A stretch of DNA of 64,000 nucleotides from Branchipolynoe longqiensis (lineage: Eukaryota; Annelida; Polychaeta; Phyllodocida; Polynoidae): positions 3,151,291-3,215,290 of the forward strand of contig CM059194.1 in the NCBI GenBank assembly GCA_030323885.1. Reading direction: 5' to 3'. Below are positions 32,584 through 44,142 of this stretch, piece by piece. The notes beneath the pieces are model-generated. The model was not told the DNA's origin and did not search any database. It saw only the letters and a program-made list of their open reading frames with translations. Position 1 is the first letter of the stretch. Each line of letters opens with the position of its first letter. A program made the position numbers and the translations under genes.

Positions 32584-33440
32584 TTAAAGTCCAATGGTTT
32601 TGAGTTTTGTGATTTTCCGACCTAAATATATTAGGTTGATCGTTCAAATCTACCTTGCTTTAGTTTTATGTAGCTTCGCTTTATAATGACTAAGATATTT
32701 TAAGTGTAACAATCTAAAATTAATGTTGGCGTGCTTTCCAAAACTCCGACTCCAAAGGATTCAGGAGAAACAGGTTCTATTTAATTGATGTTGTATGCCC
32801 TAATGTGCAGCATCATCATCATCATGCTGTCGTTCGCGATGCGACAAAGACTGCTTTCATTACTTTACTGCCGCTCTCCATTTAGCTCTCTGCTGTGAGA
32901 GTGACGTCCATGAGTCGATCTTAATGTCTCTCAGCTTCAGGTTTCTCTTGATGGTATCCTTGAACCAGAGATGAGGACGCCCTCTCTTCATTTCATGAAA
33001 TCTGCCTGCAAAAGTGTTGAAGTGATGCTGGCTTTTGCAAGTTACCAGCGACACTCTCTCGGGGAGCAAATAGAGGTTTCATACCGGCAAGAACATGTCC
33101 AGGCAGGCGCAAAACTGTTTGTCCCTGCAGTGGCTGGTCGGGAGATGTTGGGAGTTCCATACATCAACCGCCCTTGATGCTGCCACAGTGACATGGTTTT
33201 CTGTTCAGGGTTTGCTCCCTTAGCCTTCGGTTCTGTCAAGAACCTGTACCACAAGGCAGTGCTTTACAACTCTGCAGGGCAGGGGTGTCAAACTCCCTGA
33301 GGTGTTGCAATACCTGTAATACCTGCATACTGTGCAGCAACAAAACCCTTAATAAATGCATGAATATCCAAGGTGTAAATCTAGATAAGTGGTTTGCTTT
33401 TGAACATTTACATTTTGTTATCGGACTATGCAACTTTAAG
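32584..33440 (+). mobile_element. MITE-A copy 6, interrupted by LINE-H
   Basis: Left part GTTAAAGTCCAATGG...CCTAAATATATTAGGTTGAT to about 32808, right part from about 33290 ending TCGGACTATGCAACTTTAAG at 33440. A LINE-H fragment sits between. Flanking 32465-32580 and 33437-33540 share a tRNA-head-like phrase (AAGGCTGGCNGGTT...GGATCGATC). Confidence 0.65.
32811..33250 (-). pseudogene. LINE-H 3' fragment with ATG tail
   Basis: Reverse strand. The 3' end is a CATCATCATCATCATG run (plus strand, 32811-32826). Upstream the reverse frame at 32860-33069 reads MKRGRPHLWFKDTIKRNLKL and SWTSLSQQRAKWRAAVK, the C-terminal part of a non-LTR retrotransposon protein as at 42280-42648. Further upstream it departs into the GGGACAAACAGTTTTGCGCC segment shared with 9070-9190. 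Confidence 0.75.
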
Positions 33441-33721
33441 GCTGGCCGGTTGTAGGATCGATCCCGAAACAGACTCAACCCTAAAGGGTTAAGACCCATA
33501 GGATCTTTTGGCTACCTCACTTTTAGCAAATACATCATAGGTAAAGAAAGGAGATATGGAAGTAAGATTAACCATTAAGTCATCGATCGCTTGTCCCCTT
33601 CGATAAGAACTATGTAGCTAAGTGAGGGTAACTTTGTAGGTTATGTGTTACCAGATCAGCAGGCCCTAGAGGACGCTGTGGGGAATAAGTGGCGTTACTA
33701 ACCTGGTGGCGCTGTAGATGT

Positions 33722-34600
33722 GTTAACACCACCACCCACCCCACCACACGCCAGACTAAAATCACTCAAACCCTCACAACTCCCACCAGCACCACACACA
33801 CAGCTCCACCTCAACCACCGACCTCCACCACATATTCACACATCCACCACACATGCACATCCACAACTACATACACACCCACCATACACGCACCACCACC
33901 ATACGCACCACCATACATGCCCATCAGTATACGCACACAGCACCACCACCATACGCACCACCATACATGCCCATCAGTATACGCACGCACCACCACCATA
34001 TGCACCACCATATATGCCCATCAGTATACGCGCACACCACCATCATACATACCACCATACGCCACCACCACCACATACACCTCTCCTTCACACACATCTC
34101 GACCATACCACATACCACCACCATACATGCCACCATACATGCCCATCAGTATACGCACGCACCACCACCATACACACCACCATACACCACCCCCACCACA
34201 CACACCTCTCCTACACACACATCTCCACCATACCACACACCACCACGCACACACCACCACCATGCCTCAACCCACACACACACACCTCTACTACACACAT
34301 ACCTCCACCATACCACACACCACCACGCACACACCACCACCATGTCTCAACGCACACACACACCTCTACTACACACATACCTCCACCATACCACACACCA
34401 CCACGCACACACCACCACCATGCCTCAACCCCCACACACACACCTCTACTACACACATACCTCCATCATACCACACACCTCCACGCACACACCACCACAG
34501 CTACCCAACCACCTCCACAACTACACACACTCCTCCACCACACGTGCACACCACCACCATACCCCAGCCCTACACAAACACACCTTATACACATACAGTT
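33722..34600 (+). repeat. CA-rich compound minisatellite
   Basis: First section: units of about 47 bp with CACCACCATACATGCCCATC and AGTATACGCAC. Second section (about 34190-34490): about 80-bp units with CTCTACTACACACATACCTC and CATACCACACACCACCACGC. Long His/Thr/Pro frames in all three phases come purely from the CAC/ACC/CCA repeats. Confidence 0.9.
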
Positions 34601-34601
34601 T

Positions 34602-34878
34602 GTGGATTTGAACCCTGGTCGAGTCAAACCACTGTCTGAAAAATTGATATTTGTCGATTCCTAGCCAGGCGCTCGACATTATTAGGATAGGGCAATGACT
34701 GGTATGCTCAGTGTCAGGATAATGTGGCTGAGTGGGCTATCAGGCCATGGTGCGGACAGCCTGGTCTCCCAGTGGGTCAACACTATAAAGTCACCATAAG
34801 TGTGCACTATCACATGTCGGTCCCCGCCCTGACATCACCTTAAATGTCGTTGGACGTAAAACAACAAACACACAAAAT
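34602..34878 (+). mobile_element. SINE-A lacking most of its head
   Basis: Starts in the box-B-like TTTGAACCCTGGTCGAGTCA, then body, central block and the 3' end ATGTCGTTGGACGTAAAACA with a CAACAAACACACAAAA tail. It abuts the CA minisatellite. C/A-rich DNA follows to about 34990. Confidence 0.82.
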
Positions 34879-35019
34879 ATACCACACTCACCATCACCTC
34901 CCCCCCACCACACCCCCCCCCACTCCACCATCCACACCACCACACACATACACCACCACCACACTCCCCCACCTACCTCGACACACACACTAGTGCAAGG
35001 CGATCACGGGGCACCCTGA

Positions 35020-35190
35020 GTTCACACGTTCATGCCGGATGCAGGTGCGCAATCTGTCCGCGCGCACGCGCACTGATCGCCACCAGGCGGCGTCCCTATC
35101 TGCGTGCGGACGGACGCGCTGTGCCTGCCTGATTGCCGCCGATTCACCATCTCCATAGATACGCCACCCACGTGACCCACGTGACCATAT
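35020..35190. promoter_or_regulatory. CpG-rich patch with tandem CACGTGAC boxes
   Basis: Contains CGCGCGCACGCGCACTG, GCCACCAGGCGGCG (resembles a CTCF core with one mismatch) and two CCACGTGAC E-boxes near 35168-35186. Regulatory role is only suggested. Confidence 0.25.
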
Positions 35191-35284
35191 ATCACCAACA
35201 TCATGACACGACACGGGCGGTAGAGAATTTCCAACACCAACATCGCGATCTGGTTAAAACTGATGAACTGGGTGGCAGTTTGTT

Positions 35285-35500
35285 ACGTTGCACGCTCTGT
35301 GGAAACGGTATACTATTGGACTTGCACCACGTACTTCAGATGGAAAGCACGCACAGTGCATCACGCTGTGTGGAAAAGGTATCATAGAGGATTTGCACCA
35401 CGTACTTCAGCTGGAAACCGCGCACAGTGCATCACGCTCGGTAGAAAAGGTATCATAGAGGATTTGCACCACCGATTCAACATCCGATGGCAGGCTATGG
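35285..35500 (+). repeat. Tandem repeat of about 70 bp, under three units
   Basis: Units share GGAAAAGGTATCATAGAGGA, TTGCACCACGTACTTCAG and CGCACAGTGCATCACGCT. Confidence 0.8.
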
Positions 35501-35545
35501 AACTACTAATGTAATTATTATCAGCTCTCTGTGGCATACGCAATA

Positions 35546-36937
35546 CAGTATAACCCTGTTAAACCAAACTTGAAGGGAGCCTAGAAATTTGTTTGGATTA
35601 ACCAATCATTGGTTTAACCGAGCTTTGATTTCGACTTTGACTTGGCTTTGACAAAAATGTGGGTGCATTATGAATGTAATATGCAATGTATGTGGACACT
35701 TTGATTATTGTTTTTTATTTATATACAGTTTCACCCAAGCTGGTTTAAATCAAACGATCCATTAATCCAAATATATTTCGGCGACCTGGCAAAATACTAC
35801 CATTTATCATATAAAAAGTCTCAGATGACCTTAAAACCACACAAAAGGTTGGTTTAATCGTACCGGAAGTGGCAAGGAAACTGAACACCTTCAGCAAAAT
35901 CAGGGGTTTTATAAGTAAAAAAACGCTCTTCTTATGTACAAAACAATGATCCTCCCAATAATTGATTATACTCACCTAATATATGAACTACTCACAAAAC
36001 AGCAACAAGCAAAGCTTCAAACAGTACAAAATAGGGCACTCAGGACAGTTTACAAAGGCCCAAATCTCCAGACAGAAGAACTACACGCTAAAGCTGGAAT
36101 GGACAAACTAGACACAAGGCGCAAAAGGCATCTCTTAGGACTCATGTACAATAGAGCCCAAGACACAATATATACCAACACAAGTATTCACAATACTAGG
36201 GCAGCAGATGGCAACCTCTTGAAAATTCCCTATCCAAGGACTAACAAACTCTCTGCCAAAACCAGGAATGCGACAACCTACCTGCAATTTAAATCTAGAT
36301 TAAAGGTTGAGTACCCAACATAGATATACATTAATAAACCTACAACGTTGAGAACTGAAATAAATACATAGTCCCAAACCACTCCCTTCCCTCTCCCTCT
36401 CTGAAATCCCCCCCTGGCAAAAAGAGTAAAATAAATAACAACCACCAAAGTATACCCACCAGCCTATAACACCTGACTAAATCAATAAAACATATACTAC
36501 TGACAAAGCTATAGTTGACCCAAGACAATTTAAATGAGTCGTGCAACCATTATTTGCATAATCCAAAATCCATGACTACCTGTATCAGCAAGTCATGCCC
36601 ATTATATTAATGTCTCCTCACAGGTATGATCATCAAATCACTGATATAGTCTAAAGGTAAATGGCTATTCTCCAGTCTATATGTGCAAAATAAGATCCCC
36701 ACTATATTTGTAATGCCTCATTTTAACCTACTACTGTCTATATTGTTCATACCATCGCATCATCTCATCCATAAATAGTTCATATGCACTATAATTGTTA
36801 AGGCCGGAAGACCAGCACCTCGGTGCTGAAAAAAGATGTTATTCAACTGGAATACAAATTTGAACAAAAAAAAGAAAAGAAAAAAAGAAAAAGTGCCTTG
36901 GGGCTCGATAATTTTGTTTCGATTAACCGATACTGTC
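35546..36937. mobile_element. Possible pogo/Tigger-like termini around a LINE-J fragment
   Basis: Left CAGTATAACCCTGTTAAACC and right (reverse complement) CAGTATCGGTTAATCGAAAC share the CAGTAT and AAACCAAAC/AATCGAAAC pattern typical of pogo/Tigger MITEs. Both termini are next to TA. The match is partial. A LINE-J fragment lies between them. Confidence 0.35.
35850..36891 (+). pseudogene. LINE-J, 3' end of ORF2, UTR and poly(A)
   Basis: The frame at 35934-36323 encodes the segment after the RT domain of a Jockey/CR1-like LINE: MILPIIDYTHLIYELL, LQTVQNRALRTVYKGP and LQFKSRLKVEYP. A frameshift near 35925 separates it from KLNTFSKIRGFISKK upstream. The 3' UTR runs to a stem-loop at 36813-36828 (CAGCAC-CTCG-GTGCTG) and an A-rich tail ending about 36891. 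It has the same UTR end and LQxxQNxAxRTVYK motif as the antisense copy at 52360-55970. It is 5'-truncated. Confidence 0.8.
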
Positions 36938-36990
36938 CTGATATGAACTTAGATGTTTCCAGGACGTAAAACTCCAACAATCAACCAAAT
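36937..36990 (+). repeat. SINE-A 3' end fragment
   Basis: TCCTGATATGAACTTAGATG then TTTCCAGGACGTAAAACTCC with AATCAACC tail. The following 36991-38400 has no gene or repeat I can name beyond short TA/ATA runs near 37710 and 37910. Confidence 0.7.
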
Positions 36991-38406
36991 CACAGATGAC
37001 TTTGTAAGCAGTTTTCTCCAGGTGTCCCTGTTCTTCACGCCCATCTGGACATAGCCGTTCACTTTGCGCGCGCTTTGGAAAAGGTATATTTGGCAAGCAC
37101 CAGGGCAGCTGTAGAATATTTACCAAAGGAGTATCAAACGTACTTCCTGGCCGAGTTAAAACCTCGATTAATAATAAGAAGGTAGATTTGAAAAGAAAAA
37201 TAGACCTCAATAACAGGAATGGTTTTAATGTAGGGTGCAATAAAAACACAACATCAGACATACCTTTGGTTGAACAAGTTGAAAGATAAAGAAGAAGCAT
37301 TTACCAGAACACTCTATCAATATGTGTCGCAAAAATCGTGACAGATAAGTTCTTGTGATAATGAAATGATTCAGATCGATATTATTGCATGTCCCCGGTA
37401 TCCCGATTCAAATCGAGTTGCAATTGTGTCATCCATATGGCAATTCCCAGCTTATGGAACAGGTTTCCAGAACATGCAGGTAAGAAAAACATCACCTCGT
37501 GAGAAATGTTAATCTGTCATAAACAACTAACCTGCTAGCTCCTTTTTATATTGTAAATGCAATTTCTCTATCGTCCAAATATTGGTGGAAACAAGTTGTA
37601 AATGTGCCATATCATGGTTTCATTGGATAATATTTTAGAAGAGAGGTTGTTTTGGTAAAGTTATACCGACCGACCTGTTACACAGGGGGGAGGTATTGAG
37701 TAAAAAGTATATATATATATATATATTGAAATTCAGTGAGAAGTGAATCCAATATGGCGCAATACAGGTGGCGCCCCATAGGCGCGCGTGCCGAAGGAGG
37801 TAGGCGCGCGACTCCAATACAGCAATACCAAGTGTGGACAGTAATAAATACAATACAACCTGTATGTGAGCTCCGTTATTTATATAATTATAATTGTTAT
37901 TATAATACACACATATATATATATATATAAAATCCTCTGGCATGACTGACGATGTCGGCCAGGTGGAGGGTGGGGTGAGCGCAGGTGGCGCCACCGGTCA
38001 AGTGCATAGTCTTACGGAGAATAACAATGATATGAAGTAATAATAATAATATAGAATAATAGGAAATTCCCTTCATATTTTTATACTCGCATAATACGTT
38101 ATGGGTGGGGGTCATAAGAATTGCTTATTCATATTAGTATTATTAAAGCCACTTGGACTGCTTTGGTTTGGTAACGTCACAACCCTTTGCATCGATCCCA
38201 TAATGCATTTGACCTACTTCACATGCAACATATTGGCATATTGGCACTGCGCCTTCAGGCCACGTGACCGAAGCTCGGACTCCTAGAACTAGTTCTTATT
38301 CAACGGCATTTCAATGTGTGGTAATGAATCCATGGCTTGCACATTATAAAATAAAATACAACCAAAACTATAATGGCCACGTGATCAGGTGAAGAACATG
38401 AGAACA

Positions 38407-38736
38407 AGTTGCATAGTGCGATGGTTTTTGGTTTCTGTCATTTTCTGAGATAAATATATTAGGTTGGTCGTTATAATCTACCTCACTTTAGTGCGAAGTC
38501 ACTTTTATGTTAAATGGCTAACTTTTGAGATATTCGAAGGGCAAACATGCAAAATTAGCTGACACAATAGGCGTCTGCAGTAACAGGTTCTATTAAATTG
38601 TATCAGTATTCCCTTCGGTGTGGTGACACATGTTTAATAAGCGCAGAAGTATCTAAATTACATATGTAGAATATAATCTAGATAATTGCTTTGGTTTTGA
38701 CAAGTTTGATGTTTTCATCGGACTATGCAGCTTTAA
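38407..38736 (+). mobile_element. MITE-A copy 7, compact form
   Basis: AGTTGCATAGTGCGATGG at 38407 and CATCGGACTATGCAGCT ending 38732, then TTAA at 38733-38736. The left flank is AACA instead of TTAA. Interior of about 290 bp is uninterrupted and serves as the reference for nested copies. 38737-39310 holds nothing recognised. Confidence 0.78.
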
Positions 38737-39317
38737 TAAATAAACTATTGTTAACAATTTAACACCGCATCCGACCCACCTGGTCACAGTCCTGAGGAGT
38801 ATGGATGTGTTCTGGCACATTTAGGCACTAACGAGGGACAGGGCACAAGTGAAAGGAAAACCACAAACAAAACAAACAAATACATTCTGGGGACACATCC
38901 TCATCCACTATCTCACTAGATGTACATACTAGGCTACGATATTAGTTATATGATAGGAAGTTATAGCCCTCCAAAAAAGCAAAAAAACTAACATAGATAC
39001 TAACTACTTCAATAAATGCTGGTGGATGTCCGAGATACCAACCCGGAAATGGAACCCAAGCATGCACCATAACATTCCTCACATCTGTCCATCATTGAAA
39101 AAAAGCACCCTCACGGGAGCTGACACGCTATGAGCAGAATAAATACTGTATCAATAATAAAATTAAAACATTAAAAGATACCTCACACCTCACACAACAA
39201 TGAGGTGAACTGCTTTGCCTTCTGGGCGGGTTTGGCTTTGATGTGAGTCCTGTATCATGTGTAAGTAGGTTGGATCTGCGGGTGTCTACTTGTGGTGTGC
39301 TTGTCTTTTACCCCAGT

Positions 39318-39455
39318 ACTGCTTGCGACCACTTTGCGACCACAAAAAAGGGTTGGTCTCAAGGTCACAATTGGTTGTAAAGTGGTTATAGATAGTAGCA
39401 AGCAGTCACAATGTGGTTGTATGGTGGCCATTAGTGGTCACCGACGTTCTTACAT
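39318..39455 (+). repeat. GGTCGCAA-type periodic array (related to 47000-47195)
   Basis: GCTTGCGACCACTTTGCGAC near the start matches the reverse complement of the end of the array at 47000-47195. Degenerate 11-bp TGGTNGYAAAG units follow. It may be a short E-type element, but termini were not resolved. Confidence 0.45.
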
Positions 39456-39494
39456 CAGGCAGCCTTGGTGGTGTAATGGTTTTTTTGTTGTTCT

Positions 39495-39600
39495 TTTACG
39501 AAAAAATACTGTCCATAGCGTGTAAGCTCGAGTGCTCGGGCTTGGTTTCAATGCTGGCCAGTTGTAGTAGTGGTTTAATCTTATCACACAGTAGGAGGTG
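39495..39600 (+). repeat. Dispersed repeat G, second copy
   Basis: ACTGTCCATAGCGTGTAAGC, CTCGAGTGCTCGGG hairpin-like stretch, TTGGTTTCAATGCTGGCCAG. Compare 5099-5215 and 49640-49830. Confidence 0.6.
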
Positions 39601-40104
39601 ATAAGATGTGTTTGTTTCTCACACAGTAGCAGGTACATGGTGATTATTTAGTATTTGTAGATTATTTAGTATGTGTATATGTAAGTGAATTTTGTGTTGG
39701 GTTTGGCTGTCCAATGTCGATCCGAAATAGGGAAGGACCGTTAGATAGCTAATGGTTTTAGTTCACAGTGTAGGTGTTATTGGTTTTATGTTTTGATCGC
39801 CCTTGTAGTGGGTGCGAATAGTATATTAGTTTTTTGGTTTTAGTTTTTGGTTTTACTACTACTTATGAAATAGCCTACTCTACATTTATAGGCTTGTACG
39901 TAGTTTGTAGCTGTTCATTATCTACTGAGGGTGGGCCAGATTACCACCTTGGGGCAGCCCAGTTTGTGGGCCATGACCTATTACATGCCCTTCTGGGGTT
40001 TTGCCCCAGGGTGTTTTCAGGGTCTCCCTTTTCTTTTACATATATATTGTTCTAGGTTTTCAGATCGGGAGTCTCTGTTTTTGATGGTTGTGGTTGTTTG
40101 TTTC

Positions 40105-40345
40105 TACTGAGGGTTAGCATGTTATCGATGGAATGGCAATAATTGTACGTTCGAATCCTGCTCTAGACGTCATATTTATCATTCTCATCACCCCTCCTCC
40201 ACTGGTTGCTGACCTGTATCCTGCATAGGCTACACAATGTGCGGTTTTTGACCCTGCCCTGTGTATGTATATGTAAGTGCATTTCATGTAAGCTTGTAAA
40301 GGTTCAAGGACTGCCTCAAAGAAAACTTGCAGAAATGTAATACCA
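40105..40345 (+). repeat. SINE-C fused to a LINE-K tail (SINE part)
   Basis: Head region GTTAGCATGTTATCGATGGA, ACGTTCGAATCCTGCTCTAG, then CCTGTGTATGTATATGTAAG. It passes without break into AAAGGTTCAAGGACTGCCTC, the start of a LINE fragment. The same junction occurs near 43138. 39601-40104 is T/G-rich, nothing recognised. Confidence 0.65.
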
Positions 40346-40598
40346 ACACGACAAGCTGGGAAATAGTGGCAAAGGACAAGAGTTCATGGCATGCCAGTAT
40401 ACGCAAAGGCACACCACAGTTTGAACCTGATCATATATCTCAAGCTAAACAAAACCGTCAGCAGAGAAACAACTGTTTTATTTGCATGCCACATTCTCTG
40501 ACTGCAGCTACTCACACACGTCTAATGTGACACCAAACATTCTGAGCACAAATTGGACTCATCGTTCATCGTCTAGTTCACAATAAATGATACATTTG
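40302..40598 (+). pseudogene. LINE-K C-terminal fragment
   Basis: The frame encodes RFKDCLKENLQKCNTNTTSW, then EIVAKDKSSWHASIRKG, with a Cys motif (FICMPHS) later. This is like the C-terminal region of non-LTR retrotransposon polyproteins, which often ends in a CCHC/CCHH finger. The fragment ends before the SINE-B at 40599. The homologous piece at 43138-43370 is more decayed. Confidence 0.6.
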
Positions 40599-40905
40599 TG
40601 GTGTTCTCTGTGGCGGAGTTTTTGAGTGTCTGACTTTTTCTAGGACAGATTCCTAAGCTGAATGTTGGTGATTCGATTCCCCATGCCTGGCCACCTGTCA
40701 ATTTGGATTTCCACCGCTGGGTATAACTTACAGCGTCATCAAAGCCGGTTACTCTCATACCATGTCTCTGTGGTGTGCGAGGTTAAAAATCACTTTGATC
40801 GGTAAAAGTGTAGGCTTGGGCTTTCTATTGCCAGACTATCAAATGGTGAAAACAAGTCTATTCATGCAGACTTATCCATGATAGGCAGTATAAATGAACA
40901 AACAA
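40599..40905 (+). mobile_element. SINE-B copy 4
   Basis: TGTTCTCTGTGGCGGAG head, ATTTGGATTTCCACCGCTGG, GTGAAAACAAGTCTATTC, CCATGATAGGCAGTATAAAT and AACAAACAAATAGG tail. Confidence 0.88.
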
Positions 40906-40949
40906 ATAGGAATATAAAAGAATAAACCTTTCGTAGATTTGATTGCAAT

Positions 40950-41000
40950 GTTGATCTCCATTGTTGGATTGGCGTTTATGTGGTTTTGTGCCTGAAGTCT
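40950..41000 (+). repeat. Terminal arm of the 21176-type MITE
   Basis: GTTGGATTGGCGTTTATGTG then GTTTTGTGCCTGAAGTCT matches the right arm of the MITE at 21176-21421. 41001-41570 has no feature I can support. Confidence 0.55.
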
Positions 41001-42213
41001 ATGATTTGAATAAGAGAAGCCGAGACCTTATGGGAGGAAAGATTAATTTTGTTTGACAAGGTTATGAGGTACAATGGGGGGAGTCAGTCGACGGCGTCGA
41101 TGCTGAGGGGAGCCTCCGCCTTTGATGGGTTCTCTGAGGCAGCCGGAGTGGACCCCTACAAAGTAGTCCTTAAAATAGAGGGCGGGTGGGTGTGGTAAAC
41201 TTTTGCGTGTCCAACAGCCAAGCGAATCTGAATGGCTGGTAGAGTGTGGGGAGGTTTCTACGTCATGAAGTGTGTCTTTCCCGCTGGGGTCGTGGTGGGC
41301 ATCCGGCTCCCCTCATCCAATCAACCTCAATTCGGAAATTAAGCACCAATATGCTTTCAATTACATACATTCAGGCAATGCACTTATATAGATAGGATAG
41401 GTACAACAATCACAACGTGCATAGCCTGTGCAGTTAGGGCTGTTCCTGCACCACTTATTGCATGAGGATTGATTCTACATAGTGTTAATTGCTGACTGCA
41501 TAACTGTCACCCGCCAGTTTCAGTCAAATCAGTTGCGTTTGATTTCTATTTGATCAGATTTCACACCATAATATTGTAGTAGTCTGCACTGGTATCAAAC
41601 CAATGAGCCACATAGACAGGTAGGGATGGGTAGAGTGGTTGCATCAGGGTGCCTACGTGGTGTAATGGTTAGGACACTAGCACTGGAATGGCAAAACATG
41701 TGTGTTCAAATCCTGCTCTCGGTGCAATATTTCCCATTTTCATCACCCCCACGACACTGGTTGCCATGACCTGAACCATGTGCAAGCTATGTGTTGTATG
41801 GTTATTGAACCTACCCTTGTATGTGTACTGACCTCTCAGGCAAGTAATCACATAGACAGGTAGGTGTGGGTAGTGTGGTGATATCAGGGAGCCTAGGTGG
41901 TGTAATGGTTAGCATACTGGCCCAGACTGCAAAGAGAAGGGTTGAGTCCCACTCTAGGTGCAATATTTCCCATTTTCATCACGCCCATGACACTGGTTGC
42001 CGTGACCATTATCCTATACAAGCTATGCGCTGTATGGTTGTTGAACATACCCTGTGTATGTATGTGTTAGTGCATTGCCTGTATGTATGTAATTGTAAGC
42101 ATTAAAAGACTTACAATTCCAGGGGGATGAGTGTAGTAGTCTGGACTGACCTCTCAGCCAAGTAACCACATAGACAGGTAGTCATGGGGTGTGTGGTGAT
42201 ATCAGGGAGCATA

Positions 42214-42658
42214 GGTTGTGTCATCATCATCATCATCATCATCATCATGTCAGTTGTGATGTGTCAAAGACTGCTTGCATTACTTGACTGCCGCTCTCCA
42301 TTTAGCTCTCTGCTGTGAGAGTTGCATCCATGAGTCAGTCTTAATGTCTCTCAGCTTCAGGTTTCTCTTGATGGTATCCTTGAACCGGAGACGAGGGCGC
42401 CCTCTCTTTCTGTAACCAGAAGACAGGTGAGAATAGAGGATCTGCTTTGGTAGCCTGTCTGATGATATCCTCATGAGGTGTCCAGTCCAACGAAGATTCT
42501 TTTTGATCAGAATATCTTCCATAGAGGGCAGCCCCGTCCGTTCGAGTATTTCCTTATTTGTCACTTTGTCCTTCCAGGTTAGCCTCATGATTGAACGCAG
42601 ATGTCGCATCATGAAGGCATGCAGCATTGTCACCTGTTGTCTGTACATTGTCCAGGCC
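42214..42658 (-). pseudogene. LINE-H 3' coding part with ATG tail
   Basis: The reverse strand (42280-42648) encodes about 122 residues downstream of an RT: MLHAFMMRHLRSIMRLTWKD, KEILERTGLPSMEDILIKKN, LRWTGHLMRISSDRLPKQIL, GRPRLRFKDTIKRNLK and QLSQQRAKWRAAVK, then stop. The RWxGHxxRM...GRPRxRxKD signature occurs in many animal non-LTR retrotransposon proteins. The 3' end is a nine-fold ATG repeat at 42222-42248. This is the best preserved of four LINE-H copies in the window (others 9070, 32811, 57880). It is 5'-truncated. Confidence 0.85.
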
Positions 42659-43137
42659 TCGGCACCGTGGTTGTGTAGTGGTTAACACACTGGCTCGGAA
42701 TGCATGGAGATGTGGGTTCGAGTCCGGCTCTAGGCACAATATTTCCCATGTTCACCCCCATGACATATGTATGTGTATATGTAAGTGCATTGCCTGTATA
42801 CACAATATGTATTTGTAAGGAATACATAACTTATTGGTGTAAAGCTTATTATTGTGGGGGGACCAGTGTAGTAGTCTGCAAATACCTCTCAGGCAATGAG
42901 CCGCATAGACAGATATGTGTGGGTCGGGTGATGACATCAGGGAGTCTAGGTGGTGTAATGGTTGCCATGCTATCTTGAAAGAAGAATAGATTCGAATCCT
43001 GCTCTAGGCATAGTATTTCTCATTGACAACACCCCAACAACACTGGCTCCGTGACCAGGATCCTGTACAAGCGACACACTGTATGGGTGTTGAACCTATC
43101 CTCTGCATGTATATCTAAGTGCATAGTCTGTATGTGT

Positions 43138-43370
43138 GCAAAGGTTCAAGGACTGCCTTAAATACGACCTGAAGAAAGGTAATGTCAAGGTAAACAAAAG
43201 TGTCAGCAGAGAAAGAATTGTCTCTTTCGCATACCAGACTATCTGACCTCAGCTACACAGATGTCTAACGTACCACCACACATTCCAAGCACAAATTGGA
43301 CTCATCAGTCATTGACAAGTTCACAAAAAATGATGACTTGTCGTCGTCGTTACCTACGATGGACAACCAA
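43138..43370 (+). pseudogene. LINE-K 3' fragment joined to SINE-C
   Basis: AAAGGTTCAAGGACTGCCTT, GTCAGCAGAGAAAGAATTGT, CCAAGCACAAATTGGACTCA and the end GTCGTCGTCGTTACC-CGATGGACAACC. Shared with 40302-40598, including the junction to SINE-C. Confidence 0.6.
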
Positions 43371-43559
43371 TATATAGTATGTATGTGAGTGTATGCATTA
43401 AATTACACTTGGACGTAAACCATTTATAAGACTTCCAATTCCAGGGAGACTACATACCACATCTGAAATACGGTAATTTTAGTATGCTTTATTTATGTCA
43501 TCGGAGCTGGTTTCCTACACGGGACACTGAGTTAGGGTTACTCTTCCAATCGAAGCATA

Positions 43560-43898
43560 CCAGACAGACGGGATGGCCGAATGAGTTAGAGCGTCCGTCT
43601 CCCGTGCTGGTAGATCGTGGGGTCGTGGGTTCGAACCCTGGTCGAGTCAAACCAATGACTTAAAAATTAATACTTGTCACTTCCTAGTCTGGCACTCAGC
43701 ATTATTAGGATAGGGCAAGGACTGGTCGGCTCAGTGTCAGGATAATATGAATGAGTGGGATATCTGGTCATGGTGCTGGTGGCCTGGTCTTTCAGTGGGG
43801 CAGCACTATAAAGTGACCATGAGTGCACACTGTCACAAGTCGGTATCCGTCCTCAGATGTTGCTAGGACGTAAAACAACAACAAACAAACAAATCCAT
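43560..43898 (+). mobile_element. SINE-A, full-length reference copy
   Basis: Complete forward copy. The tRNA-like head is CGGGATGGCCGAATGAGTTA with box B GGGTTCGAACCCTGG. It is followed by CCAATGACTTAAAAATTAAT, GTCACTTCCTAGTCTGGCAC, AGGATAGGGCAAGGACTGG, GGCTCAGTGTCAGGATAATA, GCAGCACTATAAAG and ATGTTGCTAGGACGTAAAAC, ending in an AACAACAAACAAACAAAT tail. The head supplies the internal pol III promoter expected of a tRNA-derived SINE. Confidence 0.92.
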
Positions 43899-44142
43899 TC
43901 GAAGCTTTACGGCATTGCACTTGTTGGGAACAGCGTACCTGGATATATCGACCTGAGGAGGGTGGCACGTCTTCAAACATCTGTACATAGTTTTGCAAAC
44001 TGCAAGGTACTGTTCAACTGAACTGATTTTAACCAGCTAGCTGGCATCAGCCCAGATGGTACATCATTCTTTTTGACCGAGTGGAAAAGGGCAGTGGAAA
44101 AAGGCACTTTGATCTTCAGCTGAGTGGAGCTAAAAAAACATA

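Larger units (their letters stand above)
41575..43460 (+). repeat. Tandem SINE-C cluster, four to five units
   Basis: Units begin about 41640, 41886, 42133/42660 and 42936, all forward. Each has the lead-in CACATAGACAGGTAGG...ATCAGGGAGCCTAGGTGG, a tRNA-like head TGGTGTAATGGTTAGCA, box-B-like GGTTCGAGTCC, CAATATTTCCCATTTTCATC, CCTGTGTATGTATGTG and GTAAGCATTAAAAGACTTAC. The lead-in directly follows the previous unit's end, so the array is head to tail, not scattered insertions. A LINE-H copy interrupts it and a LINE-K piece follows the last head. A final 3' end lies at 43380-43460. Confidence 0.8.

Noticed and set aside
33689..34664. Open frames of over 300 residues, rich in His, Thr and Pro
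   Set aside because: All three forward phases are open at once because the DNA is a CAC/ACC/CCA minisatellite. No non-repeat protein sequence is present.
43560..43645. tRNA gene
   Set aside because: Box A and B are present, but the sequence is the head of SINE-A, continues into the SINE body and recurs many times. The cloverleaf is not complete. The same applies to SINE-B and SINE-C heads.
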